NCBI GenBank assembly: GCA_963752935.1
Contig: CAVWAL010000024.1
Span: 248,001 to 312,000, forward strand
Source of the DNA: RI-153 sp963752935
GTDB taxonomy: Bacteria; Chloroflexota; Anaerolineae; Caldilineales; Caldilineaceae
Direction: 5' to 3'
Length of the DNA stretch: 64,000 nt
Under the pieces are notes generated by a model. That model was not told where the DNA came from, did not search any database, and was given only the letters and a program-made list of their open reading frames with translations. A program made the translations under genes and the position numbers. How positions within the stretch are numbered: the first letter of the stretch is position 1; the number at the start of each line of letters is the position of its first letter. Shown here piece after piece: positions 25,811-34,536 of this stretch.

Positions 25811-26983
25811 ATGGCACAGCGCAGACGCACCCTGGATATGCAGGCCGACAGAATAGAGGCCGTCCTCAAAAGCCACAAGGTCCCGGCCCGAGTCAGGGGC
25901 GGAACTGTGACCCCACGACTGGTTCAGTTCCAACTGGCAGCGGACCTCGGTACAAAGATCTCGCGGGTAGCCTCGCTGGCAGAGGAGATAGCTCTTGCCC
26001 TTGGTAGCCGAGAGGCTAGGGTCTACCGAGACGGGCCCGCCATCAATGTGGAGATTCCGCGCAGCGACCCGCAGCCGGTTCGGCTGTTGCCACTCTGCCA
26101 GCGACTCACGCTGGTTCCACCCGTCGCCGCGGTCCTCGGTCTCGACGAAACAGGCACGCCGATTGTGCTGCGCCTGTCTTCGCCCGATGTGGCCCATGTG
26201 CTTGTGGCCGGGACAACTGGCTCGGGTAAGACTGCCCTGGCGCGCACGTTGCTCACCTCTTTGGCCATGTTCAACCGCCAGGGAGACGTTCAGCTCGTCT
26301 TGATCGATCCCAAGGGGCGCGGATTTCGGCCACTGGCGCGGCTACCCCACGTGCTCAACGGCGTGCAGGACACGGTCGAATTGGCGCATGCTGCCCTGCG
26401 CTGGATTGTGAGCGAGATGGAGCGGCGTGATCGCGAGTCAGTGTCCCGGCCGGCTCTGGTGGTTGCGGTCGATGAACTGGCCGACCTGATCCAGACGGGC
26501 GGCAAGCCGATCGAGGATGCCTTGTCGCGCATCGCGCAGCGGGGACGCGAGGCAGGCATCCATCTGGTGGCGTGCACGCAAAAGCCGACGGCCAGTCTGA
26601 TCGGCGGCAGCATGAAGGCCAATTTCCCTGTAAGGCTGGTGGGCACCGTCGCCGGCAGCGATGAGGCAAGGTATGCCACCGGTATTTCGGGATCGGGGGC
26701 AGAAAAGCTGGAGGGCAAGGGCGATTTCCTGCTCGTGGCCCGTGGCGACGTGGTACGCTTCCAGGCGGCCTGGCTTGGCCAGAAGGATCTGGATCTCGTT
26801 GCCAACGAGCTTCGCTCTGGCGGACGCAACAGCCGGCGATGGTCGCAGCCGGGAGACGACCACGATCTGCCGGTCGCTGCCCAGCGTGAGCCCGAGCGTA
26901 CCCAACCGGCACAAGCCGGCCCAGGCGTCTTTGCAAGATTGCTTGGGCTGCGCAGTCAGGCCGGCACCGGGCAAAGCAGCTAA
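25811..26983 (+). CDS. Soluble FtsK/SpoIIIE-type DNA translocase
   Basis: A 390-residue protein. An alpha-like domain (~10-95, ending INVEIPR) precedes a RecA-type motor with Walker A GTTGSGKT (134-141), DPKGRGF after the next strand, and Walker B VVAVDELADL (~217-226). Sensor-like RGREAGIHLVACTQKPT and a C-terminal disordered tail follow. Unlike FtsK it has no membrane helices and no gamma DNA-reading domain, so it would need another protein for membrane location. AGGAGG lies six bases before the ATG. The upstream promoter carries a LexA box, so expression after DNA damage is likely. A small membrane protein gene follows and could be its anchor. Confidence 0.85.
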   Translation: MAQRRRTLDMQADRIEAVLKSHKVPARVRGGTVTPRLVQFQLAADLGTKISRVASLAEEIALALGSREARVYRDGPAINVEIPRSDPQPVRLLPLCQRLTLVPPVAAVLGLDETGTPIVLRLSSPDVAHVLVAGTTGSGKTALARTLLTSLAMFNRQGDVQLVLIDPKGRGFRPLARLPHVLNGVQDTVELAHAALRWIVSEMERRDRESVSRPALVVAVDELADLIQTGGKPIEDALSRIAQRGREAGIHLVACTQKPTASLIGGSMKANFPVRLVGTVAGSDEARYATGISGSGAEKLEGKGDFLLVARGDVVRFQAAWLGQKDLDLVANELRSGGRNSRRWSQPGDDHDLPVAAQREPERTQPAQAGPGVFARLLGLRSQAGTGQSS

Positions 26984-27155
26984 CTTCGCAGGCAGTCAGA
27001 CCCATCATCGGTACCCTGGTCGTTTCGGTTGACATAATCCTTGCGGTCTCCGGCCCCTGTTGCCAGTCCACGCATCGGCCAGTAAAACTGCGTGAACTGT
27101 CGAAACAGCCGGCCAAATAACCTTCGCAGCAACAATCATCGGGAGCAAAAACAAC

Positions 27156-27560
27156 GTGAAAAAGTTCATCTTCAGCGCATTCTTCGTTTTTCTGGCGGCA
27201 GCCGGCTTGAGCATCGGTCAGCGGTTGAGCGCCGACGCCATCAGCATGGCGATCGGCATCTTCTTCGGCGTATTGGCAAGCATCCCGGCGGCGCTATTGG
27301 TGATTGCGGCCACGAGGCGTAGCGAGCGGATACCGGAGGCGCCGGGGCGTCGCCAGCATGAGTACCCGAATCAGGGCTATCAAGCGCCGGTCATCGTTGT
27401 CAGCCCGCCTATGGCCGGCTATGGACCCGGCTACGGGCAGCAGTCTGGCCACCAACCGGGCCAGAACTACCTGCCTGCCCCACAGCCCTATGTGGACGCG
27501 CCCAGTCACCGCGAATTCCGCGTGTTTGGCGGTGATGACGAGTGGGTAGAGGAACGTTGA
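27156..27560 (+). CDS. Small membrane protein with Gly/Pro/Tyr-rich tail
   Basis: 134 residues from a GTG start; the ribosome-binding site is weak (GGGAG thirteen bases upstream). Two hydrophobic helices (~4-20 and ~29-53, ISMAIGIFFGVLASIPAALLVIAATR) precede a cytoplasmic tail rich in Gly, Pro, Tyr and Gln (for example GYGPGYGQQSGHQPGQNY). It starts 172 bases after the FtsK-like gene on the same strand and ends at a terminator. Function is unknown; membrane anchoring of the translocase is only a guess from position. Confidence 0.6.
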   Translation: MKKFIFSAFFVFLAAAGLSIGQRLSADAISMAIGIFFGVLASIPAALLVIAATRRSERIPEAPGRRQHEYPNQGYQAPVIVVSPPMAGYGPGYGQQSGHQPGQNYLPAPQPYVDAPSHREFRVFGGDDEWVEER

Positions 27561-27608
27561 TGGCCGGCGCGACCTGATCGTGTGCGGGGAATCGAAATTG
27601 GCAGGTTG

Positions 27609-27640
27609 GGGACACGTCATCAGGCGTGTCCCTTTCCTTT
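27609..27640 (+). terminator. Intrinsic terminator
   Basis: GGGACACG (27609-27616), an 8-base loop, CGTGTCCC (27625-27632), then TTTCCTTT. It closes the FtsK-like/small membrane protein unit. Confidence 0.75.
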
Positions 27641-28040
27641 GATTGGGTGATGGGGTGGCCGCTTGGGTCGTCGATGCAGAGTAAGCCGTGCTTAGGCAGG
27701 TGGGCTTCCTGAATCTGAGTCATGCCCGGCGCCGATCGGTGCCTTGCATATTGTTGGTGTCCATCTCTGCCTGGCCAATCCGTAAGGATGGCGTCGATGG
27801 TCTGAAGCTGCTACGATCGAAGCAGCATTGAGCCGTGATCCTGGGTATCCTTTCGATTCTGTTGAACAGACAATTCTGGAATCAACACTTTACACCACCT
27901 GGCAATGCATCGCTCGTGCCAGATTCGCCTCTCACGCGCCTCGGTCCAACCCAATTTCTTTCTGGTTGTAAGAAACCGGCTCACTTTTGTTACTAATTAT
28001 GGTAGGAGCATCAAACAAGGAAGCAATCAGAGGAAAATTG
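27641..28040. other. Intergenic region, no gene seen
   Basis: About 400 bases between the terminator and the second ECF sigma gene. No open frame here has protein-like composition and no structured RNA is evident. It should contain the promoter of the sigma operon, but I cannot identify it with confidence. Confidence 0.5.
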
Positions 28041-28550
28041 ATGGATGAGCAGACCCAAAAGCAAATCTTCGACGGTTGGCTGAATAACCACAAAGGTATT
28101 TTGTTCAAAATTATCCGATCCTACGCGTTTACGCCGCCCGATCAGGAAGATCTATTTCAGGAAATCTCGCTGAAACTGTGGCAGTCGATCCCTGATTTTC
28201 GGGGCGAATCCAAAGCGTCGACCTGGATATACCGGGTGGCCTTGTTCACGGCGACGGTGTGGGTTCGCGGGGAGAAGAAGCAGCCTGTTACCCAACCCTT
28301 AGGCGATGTTGAAAAAGCCTTGCGCGAGGCAATACCGCCCGACAATGCCCAGGTCAACTGGCTCTATGAGCAAATCGCCCAGCTTGATCCGATTGACCGG
28401 TCTGTTTGCCTGCTCCTTTTGGATGGATTCAGCTATCAGGAAATCGCAAGTGTACTCGGTATCTCGGAAAGCAATGTGGGCGTCAAAATCTATCGCGTCA
28501 AAGACTATTTGCGGCAGCGGTCAAAGGAGTTGCAGCATCATGGAGTTTGA
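28041..28550 (+). CDS. ECF-type RNA polymerase sigma factor
   Basis: 169 residues from the ATG at 28041 (MDEQTQKQIFDGW), with GAGGA seven bases upstream; an earlier in-frame ATG at 27987 lacks one. Region 2 is visible in DQEDLFQEISLKLWQSIPDFRGESKASTWIYRVALFTATVW, and region 4 in LDPIDRSVCLLLLDGFSYQEIASVLGISESNVGVKIYRVKDYLR. It overlaps the next gene by 11 bases. The base composition is more A/T-rich than the neighbours, which may point to separate ancestry of this three-gene operon. It belongs to the small ECF sigma factors paired with a multi-pass partner. Confidence 0.9.
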   Translation: MDEQTQKQIFDGWLNNHKGILFKIIRSYAFTPPDQEDLFQEISLKLWQSIPDFRGESKASTWIYRVALFTATVWVRGEKKQPVTQPLGDVEKALREAIPPDNAQVNWLYEQIAQLDPIDRSVCLLLLDGFSYQEIASVLGISESNVGVKIYRVKDYLRQRSKELQHHGV

Positions 28551-29136
28551 AGAAATGCAGATTATCTGGAACAGTCAAAACGAGGAGAAGCTGTTTGCCA
28601 TTAACGAAACGGCTCTACACAAAGCGATCCAGCGCAAAAGCCACGCCGTCAATCGTTCGATCAACATGGTGGAATGGCTGATGATTGGTGTCAATCTCTT
28701 TGTCAGCATCTTCCTGGTGATCGATGCAATCAATGACAGTGGTCCTGATTTTCAATACTTTGTTGCCGCTATCTACCTGGGCTACTTTTTCTACGCTTTG
28801 TATCGTCGCTTGAACCGGCGGCAGACCGAACCTCCTTTTGATCCTACCATCTTGGGCGAACTGGACAGAGCCCTTTGGCAGGTGGACTATCTCATCCGGC
28901 AAAGTCATTCCATTTTCTACTGGTACGTCCTGCCGCTGGGGGTGATCGTAACTATCTTCTTGTTTTTCAGCGCCGGCACCGGTTCGGCCCTGGGTTTCTT
29001 GCTTATCTGGTTACCCATCACCTTTTTCGGTGCCCGCTGGGAGATCAATCGATGGTGGCGGCCGAAAATGCGTGGTCTTGAAGCCCTGAGGGAGGCGCTG
29101 ACAACAGCAGAGCCGTCCGTCAACCCAGAACTGTAG
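28540..29136 (+). CDS. Multi-pass membrane partner of the ECF sigma factor
   Basis: 198 residues from the ATG at 28540, inside the end of the sigma gene, with AAGGAG upstream, so translation is coupled. The N-terminal ~40 residues are polar (MEFEEMQIIWNSQNEEKLF). Two membrane helices follow (~45-63, ~69-88), then a charged loop, then two more (~127-147, ~150-165), then a basic C-terminal segment ending in a helix. There is no zinc-binding anti-sigma motif, but tight coupling and membrane location suggest that it controls the sigma factor. The short N-terminal WNSQN region matches a pattern seen in such partners. Confidence 0.8.
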   Translation: MEFEEMQIIWNSQNEEKLFAINETALHKAIQRKSHAVNRSINMVEWLMIGVNLFVSIFLVIDAINDSGPDFQYFVAAIYLGYFFYALYRRLNRRQTEPPFDPTILGELDRALWQVDYLIRQSHSIFYWYVLPLGVIVTIFLFFSAGTGSALGFLLIWLPITFFGARWEINRWWRPKMRGLEALREALTTAEPSVNPEL

Positions 29137-29208
29137 GGGTAGGCCAGATACCTGTCCTCCGTAAACCAATCACAGATCACAGTCTTTGAATATTCTAAGG
29201 AGTACAAA

Positions 29209-29433
29209 ATGAAATCTGAAAACTCAAACAAAGTCATGATTGCCAACGCCATTCTCTGGGCTGCCGCCATTTTGGCATCCGCGATACTGACAACCAAAGG
29301 TGAAGCCGAATCAATCACAATCATTCTCGGTTCGCTGTGGCTGGCCTCCCATTTGATGCTTAGCGAAGATGGTGTTTTGAAGGCGGAAGGTGTTTGTTGG
29401 TGGCAACGGCTCTTTAGGCGAAGCGATCGTTGA
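29209..29433 (+). CDS. Small membrane protein of the ECF operon
   Basis: 74 residues with two hydrophobic segments (~9-27, VMIANAILWAAAILASAIL; ~35-52, ITIILGSLWLASHLML) and a basic C-terminus. AAGGAG lies seven bases before the ATG, a strong start. It follows the sigma/membrane-partner pair by 72 bases and completes a three-gene operon. Function is unknown. Confidence 0.7.
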   Translation: MKSENSNKVMIANAILWAAAILASAILTTKGEAESITIILGSLWLASHLMLSEDGVLKAEGVCWWQRLFRRSDR

Positions 29434-29792
29434 ATTTCTCACCATAGAAAGTGCTTTCGCACGAGGCGCGTTCTTGGGCTGCACGACGCGATCACACGGC
29501 CTTGGTCACGGCCCTGAATGCCACCGGCCGGCTCCGGTATTGGCCGGTCCGGCAGACGGAAGCCGGACTTGTGGGGTGATTCGCCATTGTTCTTCATTGA
29601 GCGTTCCGTCCACCACCACCCGGCGCTTTCGTTTCTGCCTGGTGAGCACCCAGCCCTCATTCGCTATCGCTATCGAGCCGGGCTGTGGATGCTGCCACCT
29701 TCTTGGGGTTGCTTGACTCCCCAATCTTTGCGGCCGCACCCGGATCGGGGCCGTTTGTGGCGATTGTACCGATGCAGTTGTATACTGGTCTC
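29434..29792. other. Intergenic region, no convincing gene
   Basis: About 360 bases before queG. Several short frames exist on both strands, but none has a ribosome-binding site or recognisable motif. A TATACT (29781-29786) lies seven bases before the likely queG ATG and could be a -10 box of a nearly leaderless transcript, but no matching -35 was found. Confidence 0.45.
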
Positions 29793-31101
29793 ATGGCTTT
29801 TGGGACTGCATCGGATTTAGATAAAGCATCCTTGTCGGCGTTTGTGCGCCAGGCTGCGCAGCGCCTCGGGTTTTCGCTTTGTCGGATCATAGCCGTGGAC
29901 AGTGCTCCCCACGCCGAGTTTTTTGAGCGTTGGCTGGCGTTGGGGCGGGCCGGCGAGATGCGCTATCTGGAACGGTTCGTGGATAAGCGAAGGCAGCCAG
30001 GGCGGTTGGCCGACAGCGGTGACGAGTTCCGGTCCATGATTGTGCTGGCGATGGACTATGGGAATGTCGAGCTGGATGCCACGGTGTTGGCAGATCCGAG
30101 CCGCGGGGTGATTGCCCGCTATGCCTGGTCGGCGGATTATCATGACGTGATTCGGCCATTGCTTTACGAACTGGACGGTTGGATCCGAGCGCGCAGCGGG
30201 CGAACGTCGCGGGGCAAGGCGCTGGTCGACACCGGTCCTGTGTTGGAGCGCGATTGGGCGTTCGTGTCGGGGCTTGGGTTCACGGGCAAAAACTGTTGCA
30301 CCATCAGCCCTGTCTTGGGCAGTTGGCTATTGTTGGCGACGTTGCTGATTCCGGAAGAGTTGGCTTTCGACGAGATGCTGCCGGAGTTGGGCGAGGTCGG
30401 TTCGGAATTTGTTGAACGTGGCCTTATCGGCGTCTACACGGCTAGGGCGCTGGGAGATTCCGGTGGTGGACGGCAGTGCCGTGGGCACCTGTGCCGGATG
30501 TGTGCGTTGTCTGCGCGCCTGCCCAACCGATGCCTTTGTCGGCCCCTTGCACCTCGATCCCCTTCGATGCATCTCGTATTGGACGATTGAGTCACGGTCG
30601 GCTATTCCTCGCCAGTTGCGTCAGCACTTTGGCAACCGCATTTTTGGTTGTGACATTTGCCAGGAAGTCTGTCCGTGGAATCGGCGGCGTCTGCTCGTGC
30701 CCGAGCCGAACGGTCGGTCGAGTGCGATTGTGGATCGAGTTGCGCCGCCGCTGCTCGAGGGGTTTGCGCCGTCTTCGCCATATTGGCTTGCGGATGCGGC
30801 CTTTCGGGCCAGGTTTTCGCGGTCTGCGGTTCTGCGCGCGCGGCGGGCCGGCATGTTGCGCAATGTGTGTGTTGCCCTGGGTAATTGGGGCGATCCCTTG
30901 GCCGTGCCTGCCCTGGTGCTGGCGCTCAACGACAGCGAGCCGCTGCCGCGTGGACATGCTGCCTGGGCTTTGGGGCGCCTTGGCGCCCGGCAGGGCGCTG
31001 CGTTGGTGGTCGATCCACTGACACAGAGGCTCGCTGTCGAAACGGTGGATTGGGTGCGTGGCGAGTTGCAGGATGCGCTGGCCGAAGTTGGCGACGTGTG
31101 A
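29793..31101 (+). CDS. queG: Epoxyqueuosine reductase QueG, split by a one-base frameshift
   Basis: QueG reduces epoxyqueuosine to queuosine in tRNA using cobalamin and two 4Fe-4S clusters. The N-terminal part (29793 to about 30408) has FVRQAAQRLGFSLCRI, GEMRYLERFVDKRRQP, ARYAWSADYHDVIRPLL, VDTGPVLERDWAFVSGLGFTGKN. The C-terminal part (from about 30409) has the ferredoxin-like clusters GTCAGCVRCLRACPTDAF and FGCDICQEVCPWNRR, then a HEAT-like repeat (residues ending ALAEVGDV). The second half is read one base later; deleting one T of the TTT at 30408-30410 gives a clean join. The linker before the first Cys cluster is longer than usual. Start ATG 29793 or 29772. Confidence 0.8.
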
Positions 31102-31284
31102 GACTATGAGTCGGGCCAGTTGCCGCAACTTTTGCTAGTTCGATTGCGTAGTATAAGGTAGAGGATGAAGTGGTGGTTACGTTGTCCGCCGCGGATCACT
31201 GTGCTAGAATTTCGAATGTCGTTGTTGTCGACCGGTGTTGTTTGCTTGCATCGGCTCGCCAGTGTTTTCACAAAGGAGATTTTT

Positions 31285-32193
31285 ATGGATATCGGTCGTG
31301 CTCTTACCTTCTTTACCGATGAAGAGCGGTGGATAGAGAAGACTACCATCGGCGCGTTGGTGATTCTGGTTAGCTTTCTTCTCAGCTTTGCGGTCGTCGG
31401 TGTGGTTGGCTTCTTCATCGTGATGGGCTATGGCATCCGCCTCATGCGCAATGTGCGGCAGGGAGTGCGGCCTGTGTTGCCGGAGTGGGACCAGTGGGCA
31501 GATGATCTGGCCCGCGGGTTCAAGCTCTTCGTTGTGTCGCTTGTGTGGTCGTTGCCTGCGATCATTGTTTCGCTGCCCAGCCTGCTTGGCGGTTTTATGA
31601 TGGACAGCAACAGCGATGGCGCAGCCGCCATTGGCCTGATGTTGTTCCTGTGTGGAACCTGCCTCACGCTGGTGTATGCACTCTTCCTGGCATTGGTGCA
31701 GCCGGGGTACACCATCGCCTTCGCCCGTGACGAAAGCATCCGCAGTGGGCTTGACTTTAGCGCCATCTGGCAGTGGACGCGTGCTCATCTCAGCGACGTG
31801 GCGGTCGTGGCGATTGTCTATGTCGTGGGCAGCATGATCATTTCCACAGTGGCCTTCCTGGTGGGTCTGATAGCGTGTGGTATCGGCATCCTGGTGACGA
31901 TCCCGTTGGGGACCCTGGTGGTGACCTACTTCCAGTATCATCTGTACGGACAGCTTCCCGAAGGGAACTTGGGAACGCCCACCTCGCGGGCCAGGACGTA
32001 CGCGGCCGAGGAGGATAGCTTCTCGACACCGCCTGCGTCGACACCGCCTGCGTCGACTGTCGTGGTCTCATCGCCTGCGCCGGTTGAGTCTGAGGTGCCC
32101 CCAACCATTGAGGATACCGACGTGTCTCAATCCGACAGTGAGGGTGATACGCCTGCGAGCGACACCGACGACGATCCGACCTTCAAGCCGTAG
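31285..32193 (+). CDS. DUF4013 family membrane protein
   Basis: 302 residues from the ATG at 31285, with AAGGAG eight bases upstream; an in-frame ATG at 31165 has none. The N-terminus MDIGRALTFFTDEERWIEKTTIGALV is the DUF4013 signature, followed by GYGIRLMRNVRQGVRPVLPEWDQWADDLARGFKLF. About six membrane helices fill residues ~20-235. The last ~65 residues are acidic and low in complexity, with a TPPAS tandem repeat. Function is unknown. It ends at a strong convergent terminator shared with pdxT. Confidence 0.9.
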   Translation: MDIGRALTFFTDEERWIEKTTIGALVILVSFLLSFAVVGVVGFFIVMGYGIRLMRNVRQGVRPVLPEWDQWADDLARGFKLFVVSLVWSLPAIIVSLPSLLGGFMMDSNSDGAAAIGLMLFLCGTCLTLVYALFLALVQPGYTIAFARDESIRSGLDFSAIWQWTRAHLSDVAVVAIVYVVGSMIISTVAFLVGLIACGIGILVTIPLGTLVVTYFQYHLYGQLPEGNLGTPTSRARTYAAEEDSFSTPPASTPPASTVVVSSPAPVESEVPPTIEDTDVSQSDSEGDTPASDTDDDPTFKP

Positions 32194-32241
32194 TGGATTG
32201 GGCACCGGCACAAGCGGCGCCGGTTTGCTCAAGAATTGTAG

Positions 32242-32269
32242 AAAGCCCCTCGAATTCGAGGGGCTTTTT
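32242..32269. terminator. Bidirectional intrinsic terminator
   Basis: AAAGCCCCTCG and its exact complement around AATT form a perfect palindrome, flanked by A-rich and T-rich ends (GGGGCTTTTT). It lies between the DUF4013 stop and the pdxT stop. Confidence 0.85.
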
Positions 32270-32893
32270 CTATGCGTTGTGGTGGCGGTGTTCGGTCACC
32301 ATCTCGATGAAGAGCTGATGCCAGCGCGGATCGTCGGTGAGTTCGGGGTGAAACGCGGTGGCGAGGATAGGTCCCTGGCGGGCGGCGACCGTAACGGCGT
32401 CGAGCGTGCCGACGAGGCGCACGGCTGCCAGTGATTCGACGTTTTCAGAGAGTTCGGTGATGGCCGGGGCGCGGATGAAGACGGCGTGGAAAGGCCTGTC
32501 ATCGAAGGCGGGTACGACGAGATCGGCTTCGAAACTGTCTACTTGACGGCCAAAATAGTTGCGGTTGACGGTGACATTCAGCCCGCCAACCAGCGCCTGT
32601 CCTCCCTGTTTTTGGCCGGTGGCGTGCTCTGCCAACAGGATCATCCCGGCACAGGTTCCCCATGTGGGGTTACCCGCGTGGACCCAGTCGCGCAGCGGCT
32701 CGATCAGCCCCCAGCGTTCGGCGATCAGGGCCATGCTCGTGCTTTCCCCGCCGGGGATAATGAGGCCGTCGAGTCCGTCCAGTTGTTCGGGTCTGCGAAC
32801 TTCGACGGCGTCGACGCCCAGCGACTTCAGGATCAGGATATGTTCGCGAAACGCGCCTTGTAGAGCGAGCACACCGATGATGGGTTTCGTCAT
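32270..32893 (-). CDS. pdxT: Pyridoxal 5'-phosphate synthase glutaminase subunit PdxT
   Basis: Glutamine amidotransferase that feeds ammonia to PdxS in the DXP-independent vitamin B6 route. The 207 residues are family length. The start MTKPIIGVLALQGAFREHI and the oxyanion loop LIIPGGEST are typical. The nucleophile Cys is in TWGTCAGMILLA, and the catalytic His/Glu are in TAFHPELTDD. It lies 120 bases downstream of pdxS on the same strand, with a strong hairpin between. Confidence 0.95.
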   Translation of the reverse strand: MTKPIIGVLALQGAFREHILILKSLGVDAVEVRRPEQLDGLDGLIIPGGESTSMALIAERWGLIEPLRDWVHAGNPTWGTCAGMILLAEHATGQKQGGQALVGGLNVTVNRNYFGRQVDSFEADLVVPAFDDRPFHAVFIRAPAITELSENVESLAAVRLVGTLDAVTVAARQGPILATAFHPELTDDPRWHQLFIEMVTEHRHHNA

Positions 32894-32953
32894 GAAATCT
32901 TCGTTGCGTGGAGTGATGGCACTTTGACTTGGAGGTTAGGCCGTGGCGCTATA

Positions 32954-32998
32954 GGGGTGACGCAGAGGTTCCAGCCGTATCCGGCTCTGCGTCACCCC
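32954..32998. repeat. Hairpin between pdxS and pdxT
   Basis: A perfect 14-bp stem (GGGGTGACGCAGAG with 32985-32998) and a smaller inner stem AGCCG/CGGCT. It lies in the middle of the pdxST transcript and could reduce pdxT expression or stabilise the pdxS message. Confidence 0.65.
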
Positions 32999-33013
32999 AT
33001 CCTGGCGCTACGC

Positions 33014-33940
33014 TTACCAACCGCGCTGAGCCATCTTTTCGGATTCGGCCAGTGTATCAAGGTTGATGCCAACCATGGGCTCACCCAGGTTCTCACTGAC
33101 TTCGGCCAGGATCTTGGCATCGTTATAGTGGGTTACGGCCTGCACAATGGCGCGTCCGCGTTTGACGGGGTCGCCGCTCTTGAAGATGCCGGAGCCGACG
33201 AAGACGCCGTCCACGCCGAGCTGCATCATGAGGGCTGCGTCCGCTGGGGTGGCGACGCCGCCGGCGGCAAAGTTGACCACGGGCAGGTGCCCCAGTTCAG
33301 CAGTCTGTTTCACCAGGCTGTAGGGAGCACGGATCTCTTTGGCGTAGGCGAAGAGTTCGTCTTCGTCCATCGTCGACAACTGGCGGATGGCGCCATTGAC
33401 GGCACGGGCGTGGCGCACGGCTTCGACGACATTGCCGGTGCCGGCCTCGCCTTTGGTGCGGATCATGGCGGCGCCTTCAGCGATGCGGCGCAGCGCTTCG
33501 CCCAGGTTGCGGCAGCCGCAGACAAAGGGCACGGTGAATTTGTGCTTGTTGATGTGGTGCTCCTCGTCGGCGGGCGTGAGGACTTCGCTCTCATCGATGT
33601 AGTCCACGCCGATGGCTTCGAGGATCTGCGCCTCGACAAAGTGGCCGATGCGCGCCTTCGCCATCACCGGGATGGTGACGGCCTGGATGATTTCTTTGAT
33701 CATCTGTGGATCGCTCATGCGGGCGACACCGCCCTGCTGGCGGATATCGGCCGGTACGCGTTCCAGCGCCATCACCGCACAGGCGCCGGCTTCTTCGGCG
33801 ATGCGTGCCTGGTCAGCCGTCACCACATCCATGATCACGCCGCCCTTCAACATCTGGGCCATGCCTGCCTTGACGGCGAAGGTCCCCTTCTCTACTTGTC
33901 CACTTTGCTGGCCGTTGTGGCCGTTTGGTTGGTTGCTCAT
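33014..33940 (-). CDS. pdxS: Pyridoxal 5'-phosphate synthase subunit PdxS
   Basis: The synthase barrel that makes PLP from ribose 5-phosphate, glyceraldehyde 3-phosphate and ammonia. About 308 residues from ATG 33940, with GAGGGG upstream. Key segments are GTFAVKAGMAQMLKGGVIMDVV, the substrate lysine in PVMAKARIGHFVEAQ, EHHINKHKFTVPFVCGCRNLGEALRRI, and MIRTKGEAGTGNVVEAVRH. The N-terminal ~17 residues (NQPNGHNGQQSGQ) are an extra flexible tail. It is the first gene of the pdxST unit. Confidence 0.97.
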   Translation of the reverse strand: MSNQPNGHNGQQSGQVEKGTFAVKAGMAQMLKGGVIMDVVTADQARIAEEAGACAVMALERVPADIRQQGGVARMSDPQMIKEIIQAVTIPVMAKARIGHFVEAQILEAIGVDYIDESEVLTPADEEHHINKHKFTVPFVCGCRNLGEALRRIAEGAAMIRTKGEAGTGNVVEAVRHARAVNGAIRQLSTMDEDELFAYAKEIRAPYSLVKQTAELGHLPVVNFAAGGVATPADAALMMQLGVDGVFVGSGIFKSGDPVKRGRAIVQAVTHYNDAKILAEVSENLGEPMVGINLDTLAESEKMAQRGW

Positions 33941-34032
33941 AGTCCCCTCTTCTCGTCCCAAATATGGGTAGCCGCGATGAAATACAACAGTACGTAGATA
34001 ATGCCGCGGGCAATCGTGTGCGTCAAGACCAT

Positions 34033-34112
34033 TGCGGTGTCAGTACCACGGCGGAAAGTTGGCGCCTGTACCAGTGGTGGAACGTGTCGGCCCATCTTCC
34101 CCGGGATTTACG
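34033..34112 (+). repeat. Dispersed palindromic repeat, copy C
   Basis: About 80 bases matching copy B (47217-47296) at roughly 70% by eye: TGCGG near the left end, TACCACGGCGGAAA, CTGTACCASTGGT in the centre, and CGGGATTTAC at the right end. It lies in the 596-base gene-free region 33941-34536 upstream of pdxS. Confidence 0.7.
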
Positions 34113-34217
34113 AATCTCTGCACACGTGTCTAAGCGCCTTATTTTACTCAATGCTGGGAAAGTAACAAAGTTTTGGCAGACAGGTAATTCGTCACGGGCG
34201 GCTGTAGGCCCATGCCA

Positions 34218-34262
34218 CTGCCGTGTAAATACCACGGCGGAAACGTGCGTCAGTACCACTGC
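34218..34262 (+). repeat. Dispersed palindromic repeat, partial copy D
   Basis: Contains the left half of the family: GTGTAAATACCACGGCGGAAA, then CAGTACCACTG. The right half is absent. It lies 105 bases from copy C in the same orientation. Confidence 0.6.
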
Positions 34263-34320
34263 TTATCTTTACGCATCCGTTGGGTATGAGCAGCGGATTC
34301 GTTTTGACGCCTATTGGTAC

Positions 34321-34389
34321 GGGCACGAGGGGGATGGGTCGGAGATCTGCGACGATGGGCGAGACGTCGCCCCCATCCCCCTCATGCCC
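34321..34389. terminator. Long hairpin with inner stem
   Basis: GGGCA-c-GAGGGGGATGGG (34321-34338) pairs with 34371-34389, and CGACG/CGTCG pairs inside. The remainder of 34112-34536 shows no gene. This may end transcription from the permease on the minus strand, but no U-tract is present. Confidence 0.4.
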
Positions 34390-34536
34390 CGACAACCGAT
34401 AGAACCCAGATCGGCCGCTGTTTGCCAGGCCTGTGCCGACTGCGGACTCGTGGGAAAAGGGTAGGCACCACTGGGAGCGCGGGTCGGCATGTTCCCGCCC
34501 GAATTTACCAGGGATCGAACGTGTGCTGTTGGCCTC

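Noticed and set aside
25811..27560. Prophage or conjugative element around the FtsK-like gene
   Set aside because: No integrase, relaxase, phage structural gene or attachment repeat is nearby; the neighbours are housekeeping genes.
29506..29739. Short minus-strand frame upstream of queG
   Set aside because: 77 codons, no ribosome-binding site, no recognisable motif; kept only as gene-free region.
32924..33997. 357-codon open frame on the plus strand
   Set aside because: Shadow of pdxS; rich in His, Asp and Val as expected for the reverse of a GC-rich gene.
34033..34262. Possible CRISPR array (two similar units 105 bases apart)
   Set aside because: Units differ in length and sequence, there are only two here, and copies lie elsewhere singly. 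They are a dispersed palindromic family.
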